NCBI GenBank assembly: GCA_021307315.1
Contig: JAJSPD010000094.1
Span: 1 to 64,000, forward strand
Source: Bisporella sp. PMI_857
Taxonomy: Eukaryota > Ascomycota > Leotiomycetes > Helotiales > Helotiaceae
Length of the DNA: 64,000 bases
Direction of reading: 5' to 3'
Within the stretch, counting starts at the first letter, position 1; the number at the start of each line of letters is the position of its first letter. The position numbers and the translations under genes are program-made. The notes under the pieces were generated by a model. It worked only from the letters and a program-made list of their open reading frames with translations, ran no database searches and was not told the DNA's origin. Below are positions 43,181 through 53,552 of this stretch, piece by piece.

Positions 43181-44550
43181 GATACACCCTAATAAATGGC
43201 CCCAAAGGGATGATCACTTTTCTACGGCTGTCTTCCTGCAATAATGTGATGCATCCTCCCCTCATTACCTCGATTCTTCGGCCCGCATCCTTTTGCAGGC
43301 TGGAGGCCTGACCATCGCACAACAATGACTCACCTGCGGCACTTGCAGGCTCTCTTGGAAGGCCTGAAGAGGAAGTCCAATCGATTCCTCTTCATGCCAT
43401 CAAACCCTGCGTCGCACTGGCACAATTCTGGCCTACTGCACAAATATATCAAGATCACCAAAGACATCAGGGAGTTGAAGGTGCTGGGTTAGGATGATTT
43501 TATACGCGGATTATCACAAACGATTTTCTCCCTCAATATCCTGGGCGCGCTCCTTTTCAAGCCGGTCCTAGTGAGTATGGTGCAACGAAGTCATGGACGG
43601 GTTCGCCTATAGCATCTCTGCAGCGTACTTATGCTACGGAAGCCCAACCTCCATGGGATCCCTCGGGAAATTCGAGATGCTCTGCGACAATTACAAGATG
43701 CGTACAGCGAAGAATTGGACATTGATAGCTCAGAGACGAGTAGTCAAGGGAGCATCGAGCCTGATAGCCCGGAGGACACCGATTTTGGGGAAGGGGGGAT
43801 GGAAAAGCATGACGATCAGAGAAGAGCCCAGTCGCAACAAGGCGGGGCAGAACCATCAAGAGCATCAAGTCAATAGGGAGGAGGATCATATGCGCAATTC
43901 AGAGGATAAAAACCACTTGGAGGCAAGGTGGAAGTGGCATTCTTACACCCAAGGTCACGCCATCACGATATTGACTGCGTGCCACAACAGGGCAACATTT
44001 CATCTCGGTTCTGGCGTTGGGGACCCAGCGCGACGAGCGAGGATGCAGCGAGGTTCTTTCAGCGAGTAGTGTAGGACCAATACATATGTTGAATTAGAAT
44101 CTATGTCTGATGAAAATTCTTGTGAGCCGCACTCCTTCCATTACGCCAGGATATGAGGAAGACTACATACAACACACAGTAACTATTCGTGAGGCCTGCG
44201 CCGGCAGCCTCAAGGCATCTATTCGAGCCAAAGAGAGCAGTGACATTCTGTTTCCTCCTTCAGTAAATTGATTCTCCACAACTTGGACTTAAGATCAGAT
44301 CATCCGTGCCACTGGTGCCCTCCATGGTTTTGGCGCTTCGATCACCCGCGCCATTTCTGGCTCATCTACCTCTTGCGCAGCACTCTTACGCTTCTGACCA
44401 CGTTTTCCTTTGTCGTTCATGGCATCTTTCGCAACACACGCCACTTTTGGCTCTTGCTCATCTGCCTCTAGTGCAGCACTTTTACGCTTTCGACCACATT
44501 TCCCCTTGCCCTTGATGACCTCCTGGCTATAACAAGATATAATTCTACGG
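43181..44550. other. intergenic with short coding-like fragments
   Basis: Short open frames at about 43325-43492 (THLRHLQALLEGLKRKSNRF) and 43631-43876 (HGIPREIRDALRQLQDAYSE) look protein-like but are isolated, and I recognise neither. They may be relics of one degenerate gene. Confidence 0.35.
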
Positions 44551-44551
44551 A

Positions 44552-45043
44552 GAACAGGCGAGGCGCGGACCTGGCAGCAAGGATGAGTATGTTGCAGGTT
44601 GGACACTATGTCACGAACTGGAAAGCGTTCCCTTCCATGGCTCCTCAGAAGCAAGCAGATGGAAGTTTCTTGGCGTTGAGACCTGTGGCGCCTGCTGTAG
44701 AGTTCCCATTTGTGGTCACGCATCAGGATACGGGGGCTTTTGTCAAGGCGCTGGTTGATTTACCACCTGGGAAGGATCTCTTGGGCGTGTCACAGATGAT
44801 GACTTGGCCGGAATGGATGAAGCTTTGGGGGATATTCTGGGGGTGAGAGCTGGGTTTAAGCAGGTGTCGGCGGATGAGTTTTTTAAAGGCGTGCCGGGAC
44901 CGTTGAAGAGGGAGCTTGAGAATACTTATGAGTATGTTGAGGAGCTTAGGTGTGTGGGGGTGATGCGGAAGTGTTATACCCTGACCAGGTTAGTTCTGTT
45001 CTGCGATTCGGACGTGCGTGACCTATTTGCTGAGATTCTATAG
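44552..45043 (+). pseudogene. NmrA-like NAD(P)-binding protein, broken C-terminal half
   Basis: The reading RRGADLAARMSMLQVGHYV, then TNWKAFPSMAPQKQ and DTGAFVKALVDLPPGKDLLG, is the C-terminal half of a fungal NmrA-family atypical short-chain dehydrogenase. Near 44826-44831 (CTTTGGGGGATATT) one G is missing: the frame runs from MKLWG into a stop, while the next frame continues GDILGVRAGFKQVSADEFF. The Rossmann N-terminus with the nucleotide-binding loop is absent upstream. It is both truncated and frameshifted, so non-functional. Confidence 0.65.
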
Positions 45044-45349
45044 CTCGAGATCAAGATTCCGTTGACATCGATGGAAGAATACATCAGGAGCGAAGATTGG
45101 TCATCAGTTCTGAATTTTTAAATAGGGAATGTACAGCTAGAAATCATCAACTTGCTTGCTCATGAGTCCCCAACCATCTCCATGAAACCCAAAGTAACTT
45201 TCATAACCAGCCATCCAATCTTCTCCCCTTGCGTTCTTCTGCTCATCTTCAACCTATCCCTGTCCTCAGCATCAATCTCGACCGCCAATATCGGCTTCGA
45301 CTCTTCGACGATCTGTTTCAACAACTCCATCCTTTCCTTCTGAGAGTCC

Positions 45350-46298
45350 GTCGAGCTACGTCACCTCAGCATGCTGATGCACGAACATTCGTCAAACACT
45401 ACCTTCCACGGCGGGTCACGGCGGACACTGCAGCTATTGTGCGCGGCCTAGAGCCCCAACACGAGTTGATGCGTGCAGCATGCAGGATGAGTCGGTGGAT
45501 TAATCCAGACCGGCCCCAAGAGCTTACGGAGGAGCAATCTTCCTCCGTCAATACAGACCCTGGCATCCAACAACTTCTGGCCCGGCGAACACAATCGAAA
45601 AGCCGTTTCGAAAAAGAGGCCACTAAATAGCCCGTATACTAGCTCCTTAACCGAGAGATTTTAATGAAAGGCAGCGACAAAGAGCAGCACTTTTGAAGCA
45701 AGTACAAAGCAAGTGGGATCTGGAACATCCCGTTCAAGAAATCGAACTACAACTTTCTGGCTTTAAGTTTACCGAGGATGTGAAGGCTACTTTGGATTTG
45801 TCCGACGAGATGCCTCCAATACAGAGACGCCTAGTTGAGACTGTTATGACCCCCCCTAGAACAACTTTAGAAGAAAAGTTTCGCCACCGCAATGCCGCCA
45901 TCGATGCGGTCGCTGTGTATTGCAAATATGAAGAAGGTGGGCCTCCTCGAGGAAGGCAGCCTAGGAGAAAAGCGAGCATATTGTTATCCCCAACTCTTGA
46001 TCCACAAGTAATGGCTGCCATGGCTGAGGAGAAGGCGCTAAATGCAGCTATGTTGTCAGTGTTCACAGAGAAGAGACCCCTCATATGCTTCGTTTGCCTT
46101 GGGCGGAAGAGTCTTTCATTCGAAAAACGCGTGTATACATTTGCAAGTCCGGGAGATCTTACCAAGCACTTCAAGCGGAAGCATTTGTCGCAGATCAACG
46201 AAGGACAAAAGCCATATTGTAACATATGCCCAATGCAGCTCGAGCATAAAATGCCCTTTCAAAGTCATGCTTTCGCTATACACGGTACGGTATCTTAG
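45350..46298 (+). pseudogene. DUF3435/FluG-type tyrosine-recombinase-like relic 1
   Basis: Contains HADARTFVKHYLPRRVTADT and IVRGLEPQHELMRAACRMSR then DRPQELTEEQSSSVN. After a stop and frame change near 45640-45670 it continues NERQRQRAALLKQVQSKWDL, MPPIQRRLVETVMTPPRTTL and a Cys/His-rich end (CFVCLG...HFKRKH...CNICP..L..K..F..H). This order is typical of the C-terminal half of fungal DUF3435 proteins, the group that includes the captain recombinases of Starship elements. The HYxxRR segment would carry the catalytic Tyr. The N-terminal half is missing, so it is a relic. Confidence 0.6.
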
Positions 46299-46343
46299 AA
46301 TCTCAAGGACCTGCTAAAAGTGTGCAGTTAGCTAGCCTGTTCT

Positions 46344-46674
46344 ATGAGCCGCTCGATCGATCCCCGTCGACCACGGAAATTGACTCCTGGGCAATCTGCA
46401 TCATTCAATAGGCTTCCATGCATTGTTAAATTAAAACGTCGCATCATGAAACTCTCAGGCGTCCGAGGAGATCCTGAGGGGGAAGAGGAATATCAGAAGG
46501 CTCGTCGTCGCCTTCAGAGTGAGAAGCAGCGGCAGCGGAGGCTCCTCCTAGTCGACCTTTGTGGACCGTTTCAAGAAGGAACAGCCGGTGATCGATAGCG
46601 AGCAGCAGTTAGCTGGAAAAGTGGTTGACGAGGACACGCGAAACGCATTAAAGAAACGCCAGGAACCTGGGTGA
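46344..46674 (+). pseudogene. DUF3435-type relic 2, a different lineage
   Basis: Starts MSRSIDPRRPRKLTPGQSAS, the equivalent of CRMSRWINPDRPQELTEEQS in relic 1 but clearly diverged, then EEEYQKARRRLQSEKQRQRR. After a frame change near 46555 it reads VDRFKKEQPVIDSEQQLAGK and VVDEDTRNALKKRQEPG then stop. It sits 46 bp after relic 1 and repeats the same domain segment, so it is a second element's fragment rather than a continuation. Confidence 0.55.
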
Positions 46675-46792
46675 GCTGCACAGTATCCCCCTTGAACGGG
46701 ACCAAGAGGGAATCTAGATTACTCGATGGTGAGCTACACGCCTCAATTAGGCGTCAAGAAAGGGCGTCTAATTTTGCGAGCGGCATTCAACC

Positions 46793-46970
46793 TCTTTTAG
46801 AAACGATCTCTAGTTGTAAAAGATTTTAAGTACCAGAGTTCCCCAAGCTGAAGTTCCAATGATACTATCTCGGATCTCTCCCACCGCATCAATACTGTGA
46901 GGCATTTGCTTGTACTGAGAAGTCTTTCGCTAATGATGCAGTCGCCTTCATATGTTCCGCTTTCCCAATC
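46793..46970. repeat. direct repeat shared with 55025-55210
   Basis: About 180 bp nearly identical to 55025-55210, including TTAAGTACCAGAGTTCCCCA, ATGATACTATCTCGGATCTC and GTCGCCTTCATATGTTCCGC. It lies between the DUF3435 relics and the regulator relic. It has no coding role that I can see; it may be a transposon end. Confidence 0.6.
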
Positions 46971-47640
46971 AACTGGAACATGTCTTGCACCCACTGTCTC
47001 TCTACCCCTCCTTCAGGCAGAGTATCGTACGCAACCCGAAGAGAACCCAGCACCCGAGTACTATGATTTGGGATTGCTCGTATAAAATATTCCGTACTTC
47101 TACAGATGAGACACGCCAGGCTATACTGCTCACAAGGCTCCAGCTTCCCTTCCGTCCGCATATCAACGAATGAGATTGTAAGAAGAGCTCCATAGTATAG
47201 GCATAGTGCACGTGCCAGTTCGGGTTCAGGATAGGTGATTGCGGGTGGAGAAATGAATTCTCCACTTAACAGGTCTCGACATCGGAAGACTGGAAACTGG
47301 GTATCTGCGGCCAAGGGAAGCTGCGATACTCCTACCTGATCTGAAGATTCTAAAGGCCCGCCAATCCGGTCTGCATATTTTATCTTCCACTTATGTAACG
47401 GCACTCAATATCAGTCACTGATGCCTGTAATATAGTCCGCCGGTCTAGTATCTGGGAGGGTGATGTAGAACTCGCCTTTGTAGCTGCTTTAAGACCATCA
47501 TAATATGCAAGGAGGGTAGGAATGTCCGCTAGGACGTCCAGGAGATGTTGCACAAAGTCTTTTGGGCTGATAGACCAAGGAATTGTCTTCCAATCCTCCC
47601 TTGCAAGAAACGTTGGAGATCGGCAGGCTATAGCTGTAGT
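46889..47640 (-). pseudogene. Zn2Cys6-type regulator, C-terminal relic
   Basis: Minus frame 47404-46889 reads ICRSTEYFIRAIPNHSTRVL, LRVAYDTLPEGGVERQWVQ, a block I associate with the C-terminal part of fungal Zn2Cys6 transcription factors. Upstream, in another frame, comes REDWKTIPWSISPKDFVQHL, then LLDVLADIPTLLAYYDGL, which normally precedes it. The frame changes near 47405 without a usable intron. The N-terminal zinc cluster is absent. A direct repeat overlaps the 3' end. Confidence 0.5.
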
Positions 47641-48223
47641 GATCTAGATGGTTATTAATATTTTTTAAGTTTGTATAGCTGAGTATCTGAAGCCCTACCA
47701 AATAAGTACGATAACTAACAAAGCACAGATGTTCTAAGCCAGAGATATGATTTTGTGGCCCGCGTCGCTTGTGGGCCACCGCGGCGCCACCTCGTTTCAT
47801 CTAAAGGTCACACTGAAAGGAGACGGCCCGGCTGGTAGGCATTAGATCAACATATTACCAGTTACACTCGAAGCCGGGGTGCCCTCAAGGTTGCCTCGAT
47901 GCTCAGGTCCATCGTGGAAGCACCTGACTGGGTTACAATAGTCACAGCCATTACAACCTGTGCCCTACCAAAGGGAATCGAGCGAGGTGAAAATTTAGCT
48001 ACCAAGCACTCTTGAGTTTCAGCGCGGCGCAGCAGAAACATTCAGCTGAATGTCTCAAGTCGTATGCGTTGGCAGGGCGTTCCACCTTTTGAGAAGCAAT
48101 ACATCAACGTCTTTCCTGGAGATATACAAATAACCTCATCGTGCTCCGAAGGCCCTTACAAGTTCTGTCTAGTTGCGGCGCGCTATCTGCACGGTTATAT
48201 ACGCCTACTTGACCACAGCAGTG
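47641..48223. other. intergenic, no gene seen
   Basis: No clear gene. A frame at 48064-48285 overlaps the start of the next gene in another phase and could include an upstream exon, but no splice joins it convincingly. Confidence 0.4.
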
Positions 48224-49438
48224 ATGTCCCCAATACCATTACTCCACAGGATGGCCCTATCGACAATGGTGTCCAACGGCACTGACGCCCCTGCTGTAGG
48301 GTTCCTCTCCTCTGGTCTTCGTATTCAATCTCAAAACATCCAGATTAATGAATGGCTAGCTCAGTTAACCCTCTGTTTTGCCCCACTGGCCGCACACATC
48401 TTCATCGGAGTGCCAACGCTAGTCAACCGTACCGGTCACCCCATACCATCGCACAAAATGATTCCATTATTCAACCCAATCACTATCTTGTGGCGCTATG
48501 CCATAATCGCAAATAGACGAATTCAGTTCAAGAACAAGTGGACTCCTAAAGTAATGGCTGCCACTAATGCCGCCTTCTTTTATGAGAAGAGTTTGAGTTC
48601 CTCTGAAGCCAAGATAGATCAGGTGTTAGTATTGATCCAACGATGGCCTTCTTCCACCCGAACAGCCATCCTCTCCATTTCTATGCTGGGTAGCCTCATT
48701 GTCGTATTCCAGGGCGTGCAGGCGCTCTACGAAGTGACAATAACGGCAAGGCACGGATTCATGCTCAGTCAAGGGGTAGGGGCGGTTTTCACTCCCCTTG
48801 CAATAGTCTCTCTGTTCAGGCTCATTCCAGCAACGTGGATCACTCAGGATTTTGCATTCAGTGATGAGAAGTATTGCGAAGAGGATCCTGACATTCCTCC
48901 CATTAATGCAACCGGTCAAGAGCCACGGGGCGAAGACCCTCCCCAGCCTATTCAGATGCAAGCCCTACCACACCGAATGGAGGTAGACGGCGATGGTAGA
49001 AACGAAACTTCCAAATGCACGCCAATCCAGTCATTTTTCAAAAGTAAAGTTTGTTGGGCATCAATGCTTTTCCGCTTTGGCATACTCGCGGTCAATGCTG
49101 CAGTCTTCGTTAACCAATGCTTTCACATAACTGGTCACCACACATTCGGGGGTACGCAGTCGGTCTCAGGACTATTGATACACTTCCTCTACCATATCAT
49201 GACGATGGTCATGCTTGTGCTATTCACAATTTACTTCATGCGCGGCAAAGTTCAAGATACCATGATACCATGCATCAATTCAAAGTGGTATCTGATATAT
49301 ACTGTCATTTGGTATGCGTTAGCTGTTGTTGTGGTCGTCGTCAACGCTTTGGAAATGAGACGAACAAGTTGTGGAGTTTATACGACGTACTCTCCTTCAT
49401 CTGGGCTGGACGGGGAGCTATGCCGTTTCTATTCGTAG
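48224..49438 (+). CDS. multi-pass membrane protein of unknown function
   Basis: 404 residues from the first ATG at 48224 (open frame starts at 48173). I do not recognise the family. Hydrophobic segments include WLAQLTLCFAPLAAHIFIG, TRTAILSISMLGSLIVVFQG, GVGAVFTPLAIVSLFRLI, WASMLFRFGILAVNAAVFV, LLIHFLYHIMTMVMLVLFTI and YLIYTVIWYALAVVVVVVNA. A cytoplasmic loop rich in Glu/Pro lies between helices (about residues 225-280). A 5' exon may be missing. It lies about 190 bp upstream of the copper-type ATPase on the same strand; a functional link is possible but not shown. Confidence 0.65.
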   Translation: MSPIPLLHRMALSTMVSNGTDAPAVGFLSSGLRIQSQNIQINEWLAQLTLCFAPLAAHIFIGVPTLVNRTGHPIPSHKMIPLFNPITILWRYAIIANRRIQFKNKWTPKVMAATNAAFFYEKSLSSSEAKIDQVLVLIQRWPSSTRTAILSISMLGSLIVVFQGVQALYEVTITARHGFMLSQGVGAVFTPLAIVSLFRLIPATWITQDFAFSDEKYCEEDPDIPPINATGQEPRGEDPPQPIQMQALPHRMEVDGDGRNETSKCTPIQSFFKSKVCWASMLFRFGILAVNAAVFVNQCFHITGHHTFGGTQSVSGLLIHFLYHIMTMVMLVLFTIYFMRGKVQDTMIPCINSKWYLIYTVIWYALAVVVVVVNALEMRRTSCGVYTTYSPSSGLDGELCRFYS

Positions 49439-49628
49439 CATGCGATTGCAGTTTAAATGAATTTGTTCAGTGTCAGTTTTGTGTTTGACAGCATTGTGTA
49501 AAGCTGGGAAGTTTAGTATTTATGTTATGTAAAAAAACAAAAGTAAAACATTCGTATTTTCAAAACACTTCGCCCAGCTGTAATAAAAGGCATATCTTTA
49601 ATCGACGAACACGACGAACACGACAACG

Positions 49629-52433
49629 TTGAGGAGCCTCGACTTAGCAAGCGCATGTATCCTCTCCATCAATGAGGGGGTACAGGAGCTCAAATTCTTG
49701 GAGGATATCAGCGTTAGTTTGCTTACGAATAGCGCAACCGTTACCTTTGTCGGTCCGAAGGAGAACATCGATCAGATTGTTGAGAGAATCGAGGATAGAG
49801 GATACGGCTGTCACGCCGAGAACATTGTTGAAGTTGGCGAAGTACAAGGCGATGACGAGCAGGCAGAGAGGACAATCATGATTAGGATAGCCGGCATGTT
49901 CTGCGACCACTGCCTACAACGGGTAGGAGAAGCTCTATCATCGTCTTTCCCAGGACTTCTCGTTATCGACAGGGCACCGTCGCACGAGGATCCCATCATG
50001 ACGATCATATACCACCCCCAGCACGGCATCGTCACCATCAGAGACATCCTGGCCACCATTCACGGTGTCGACGACCAACTCAAGGCTACGATATACCGCC
50101 CTCCCACGATCGAAGAGCGGTCCCGAGCTATGCAGCTCCGCGAACGTCGTCGTCTCCTCCTACGGCTTCTCCTCAGCTTCGTCGTCGCTATTCCTACCTT
50201 CCTTATCAGTGTGGTCTGGATGAGCCTAGCCCCCTCTACGAACCGTGTGCGAATGTTCTTCCAGGAGAAGATGTGGGCCGGCGCCGATACTCGCGCCGAG
50301 TGGGCGCTCTTCTTCCTTGCGACGCCTGTGATGTTCTTCGCCGCCGATGTCTTCCACGTCAGAGCGACCAAGGAGATTCAAGCTTTGTGGGGGCGAAATA
50401 GCAAGGTCCCAATTCTCCGCAGATTCTACCGTTTCGGCAGCATGAACCTACTAATGTCCGCCGGTACGTCCGTGGCGTACTTCCCTTCCATCGCTGTGCT
50501 TGCTCTGGATTCGCGAAAGACTAGCCGGAGTAGCGGGCAGGTATCGACGTACTTCGACGCTGTTGTGTTCTTGACAATGTTTATCCTCGCTGGCCGTTAT
50601 CTAGAGGCTTACAGTAAAGCTCAAACCGGAGATGCTGTCACGATGCTCGGCAAACTCAGACCAACGGAAGCAGTACTTGTGAGACCTAACCCAGACGTAG
50701 AAGATGCTTCGGAGGATAGCCAGCCATCTCTTCCATTAACTAATGTCGAGAAAATCAATGTCGACCTTCTCGAAGTCGGAGATATAGTTCGAGTTCTCCA
50801 CGGTGCCTCTCCACCAGCCGACGGCGCAGTCATCTCCGGCAATTCCACATTTGATGAGAGCTCTTTGACTGGAGAGTCTCGCCCGATCACCAAGAATCCT
50901 GGCGACCAAGTCTTTGCAGGAACAGTCAACACCGGTAAGCCGATCAGCATCAGAGTCACCGAGATCTCTGGAGCGTCAATGCTCGATCAGATCGTCAAGG
51001 TTGTCCGTGAAGGCCAGACAAAACGAGCCCCGGTGGAGAGAGTGGCTGATATCTTGACCGGATACTTTGTTCCTGTCATTACCCTCATTGCCATATCAAC
51101 GTTTTTTACCTGGTTTGGGCTTGGCCAGGGCGGGGTACTCCCGGAGAGTTGGCGAGATGTTGATACCGGCGGCTGGCCTTTCTGGGCATTGCAATTTGCC
51201 GTTGCTGTCTTTGTCGGAGCTTGCCCCTGCGGTATTGCACTTGCGGCTCCAACAGCCTTATTCGTGGGTTCTGGGTTGGCTGCTCAACACGGAATACTAG
51301 TAAAGGGGGGCGGAGAAGCGTTTCAAGAGGCTTCTGCTCTCGACGTGGTAGTCTTTGATAAGACCGGCACGCTGACCGAAGGTGGAAACCCAAGTGTTAC
51401 AAACCATGATATTATAGCGTCTAGTACAGAGGAGACGAAGACCATCTGGGCAATCGCGCAAGCACTGGAGGAGTCCTCAAGCCACCCTATAGCTAAAGCG
51501 ATCACTACACTCTGCGCAGAACAAAACTTCGCTGCCGCCACTAACTCTACTATCGAAGAACTACCCGGTCGCGGTCTCAAAGGCACATTTATGATCAACG
51601 ATACCCAGTACGAAGCTGCCATTGGCAATGAAACTTTCGTCTCCTCGCTTGGCACTCCGATAGACATTGGTTGGTCCAACAACGCTTCGACATGGAAAGC
51701 CTCTGGTAAAAGCATCGCCCTTCTGGCACTGCGTCCTCTGTCCCTCTCAGGCGAGGAGCAACCTGCTTTCAAACTTGTTGCACAGTTTGCGACAACAGAC
51801 CCGCTCCGCCCTGAAGCTTCTTCTGTGCTTTCTGATCTACGCGAGCAAGGATTAAGCATCTGGATGATCTCAGGGGACAATGCCACAACCGCCATGGCGG
51901 TGGGGTCTCAACTCGGTATCCCGGCCACCAATATTATTGCCGGTGTTCTGCCCTCGGAGAAAGCCGACAAGATCCGCTGGCTGCAATCTTCAGCCCTTAA
52001 ACGCAACGGCAAGACCAGGAGAGCAATCGTGGCGATGGTCGGTGATGGCATCAACGACTCCCCGGCCCTCACCGCCGCAGACGCAGGGATTGCTATCGGC
52101 TCCGGTTCAGATGTGGCTATCTCTAGTGCTAAGTTTGTGCTCGTGTCGTCAAATTTGTATTCTCTCTTGACTCTTATTACGCTCTCGCGTACCGTTTTCC
52201 GGAGAGTCAAGTTCAACTTTGGATGGGCATTAGTGTATAACTTGGTCCTACTGCCGATCGCAGCAGGAGTAATTTATCCAGTACGTGGGCACCCAAGACT
52301 AAACCCCGTGTGGGCGAGTTTGGCCATGGCGATGAGTTCTCTGAGCGTCATCTGCTCAAGTTTGGTTATGAGGACGGGCATCCCCGTGGTTGGATTCCGA
52401 GCGGCCAGGGGGGCAGAGCAGAGAAGAGGCTAG
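49629..52433 (+). CDS. P1B-type copper-transporting ATPase (5' end uncertain)
   Basis: Cu(+)-exporting P-type ATPase, open for 934 codons from 49629 to TAG at 52431-52433. There are two N-terminal heavy-metal-associated folds. The second has GMFCDHC, an intact CxxC. The first (SACILSINEGVQELKFLEDI) lacks the first Cys of the pair in this frame. The core is complete: TGES, the CPC channel motif (GACPCGIALAAPTA), phosphorylation site DKTGT, SSHPIAKA (HP motif), GDGINDSP, and the membrane-helix signatures YN and MSS typical of Cu(+) pumps. The frame has no ATG before the first fold and is closed by TAA upstream, so a short 5' exon must exist, or the gene is 5'-truncated; a CTTAG acceptor at about 49647 fits. 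It probably acts in copper detoxification or Golgi loading. Confidence 0.88.
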   Translation: MRSLDLASACILSINEGVQELKFLEDISVSLLTNSATVTFVGPKENIDQIVERIEDRGYGCHAENIVEVGEVQGDDEQAERTIMIRIAGMFCDHCLQRVGEALSSSFPGLLVIDRAPSHEDPIMTIIYHPQHGIVTIRDILATIHGVDDQLKATIYRPPTIEERSRAMQLRERRRLLLRLLLSFVVAIPTFLISVVWMSLAPSTNRVRMFFQEKMWAGADTRAEWALFFLATPVMFFAADVFHVRATKEIQALWGRNSKVPILRRFYRFGSMNLLMSAGTSVAYFPSIAVLALDSRKTSRSSGQVSTYFDAVVFLTMFILAGRYLEAYSKAQTGDAVTMLGKLRPTEAVLVRPNPDVEDASEDSQPSLPLTNVEKINVDLLEVGDIVRVLHGASPPADGAVISGNSTFDESSLTGESRPITKNPGDQVFAGTVNTGKPISIRVTEISGASMLDQIVKVVREGQTKRAPVERVADILTGYFVPVITLIAISTFFTWFGLGQGGVLPESWRDVDTGGWPFWALQFAVAVFVGACPCGIALAAPTALFVGSGLAAQHGILVKGGGEAFQEASALDVVVFDKTGTLTEGGNPSVTNHDIIASSTEETKTIWAIAQALEESSSHPIAKAITTLCAEQNFAAATNSTIEELPGRGLKGTFMINDTQYEAAIGNETFVSSLGTPIDIGWSNNASTWKASGKSIALLALRPLSLSGEEQPAFKLVAQFATTDPLRPEASSVLSDLREQGLSIWMISGDNATTAMAVGSQLGIPATNIIAGVLPSEKADKIRWLQSSALKRNGKTRRAIVAMVGDGINDSPALTAADAGIAIGSGSDVAISSAKFVLVSSNLYSLLTLITLSRTVFRRVKFNFGWALVYNLVLLPIAAGVIYPVRGHPRLNPVWASLAMAMSSLSVICSSLVMRTGIPVVGFRAARGAEQRRG

Positions 52434-52476
52434 GTATAGCCCCGAGCCGCCGCGTCTTGGATCATCAATGGACTTT

Positions 52477-53552
52477 CTAATGCATTGTGCCTGGAGGGAG
52501 AGCTTGAAAGTCGACTGCATCGTCCTCCACAATAATGCTCAGAATTCGTTTTACGCCTCTTGACGCCCTCAGCAAATCGAATATGTAGAAATAGTCTTTG
52601 CGGCTTGAGCCTTTCCACCAAGCTTGTCTGGAAAGCTCGTCAGCCGGTTTGATATTGACTGCGCGCAAGTTGGGTATGTAGACATATTGCAGAAGCGGCT
52701 CAAATTCCAGCTTCGCCATGAATTCGAAGAATTGCTGCGTCACCTCTTCCCGCGAAGTGAGATTGAGATGGATTTCAGCCTGTCCAAGTGATCAGATGTT
52801 GCGAAATTGAAAACGTCTAAAAGATAATTCGTGGTACTTACCGTCTTGCCAATCAGATTCGTGATGACTTCCCGGTTCCGCCCATGGTACTGCATGCATC
52901 TCAACCTGAGGATGCGCCGCATCTCGTCAATATCAACCTGACTGTTAAGCACTTTGGGCCGTCTTCCAAGAGCCCTGGCACCTCCTGCGCCGCCCCTCGA
53001 CTTCTTGCCCAGAGTGATGGAGCCGCCTATTTGTTTGATACCTCGTATTTCTTTGGCCTCTAGTTCAAGAACATATTTATATGGTGCGTAGTTCTTTTGT
53101 ACTCCTTTGGCGGTCTGATCCTGAGAGCTTGATGGGTACATAGCCGCCGACGTCATGGCAAGAGCATCTGGATAAAGGCGGATCATCTTCTCAACTAGCT
53201 TAACTCGCTCGCTATTGCAATAGAGGTAATTGACGGCTTCATGAAGAGGTGTACGGCCGGATTGACCTTTATGTTTTAGGATTTCTTCGTGCTCGTTCAT
53301 GTCGCGAATTTTGTCAAGAAGGTAGTCAGCATAGTTGTTCTTGTTCTTTTGGATGGCTTTGTGCAGAAAAGTGTCGAAGCCCTCTTCTGTTAAGTCGCTC
53401 CAGGTTTTCCTAACAACAAAAGTTTTGCCGTTCTTCTTGATGGTTGTTGTACTTCGGGACGTACACTCTGTTGCCATTAAGCCTTTTCTTTGAGAGAGTG
53501 GGCCTGAACTCAAGGTGTTGCTTTGAGGATTACTGGGTCCCGATTGCATCAT
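52477..53552 (-). CDS. ankyrin protein, truncated subtilisin-type family member
   Basis: Two exons, 53552-52842 and 52779-52477 (337 residues; phase 0, GTAAGT donor). An ankyrin-like block (GQSGRTPLHEAVNYLY) follows a disordered head. Exon 2 (NLTSREEVTQQFFEFMAKLE, FYIFDLLRASRGVKRILSII) is the linker that, in the fungal proteins I recall, precedes a subtilisin-like S8 protease domain. Here the frame stops soon after VEDDAVDF. No protease domain follows before the ATPase gene, whose stop is 43 bp away. So it is either a short paralogue or a gene that lost its catalytic half. The first ATG is at 53552; the longer frame to 53627 starts with TTG. Confidence 0.6.

Noticed and set aside
51323..51895. 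190-residue minus-strand ORF
   Set aside because: Shadow of the Cu-ATPase, whose catalytic motifs fix the plus strand as coding.
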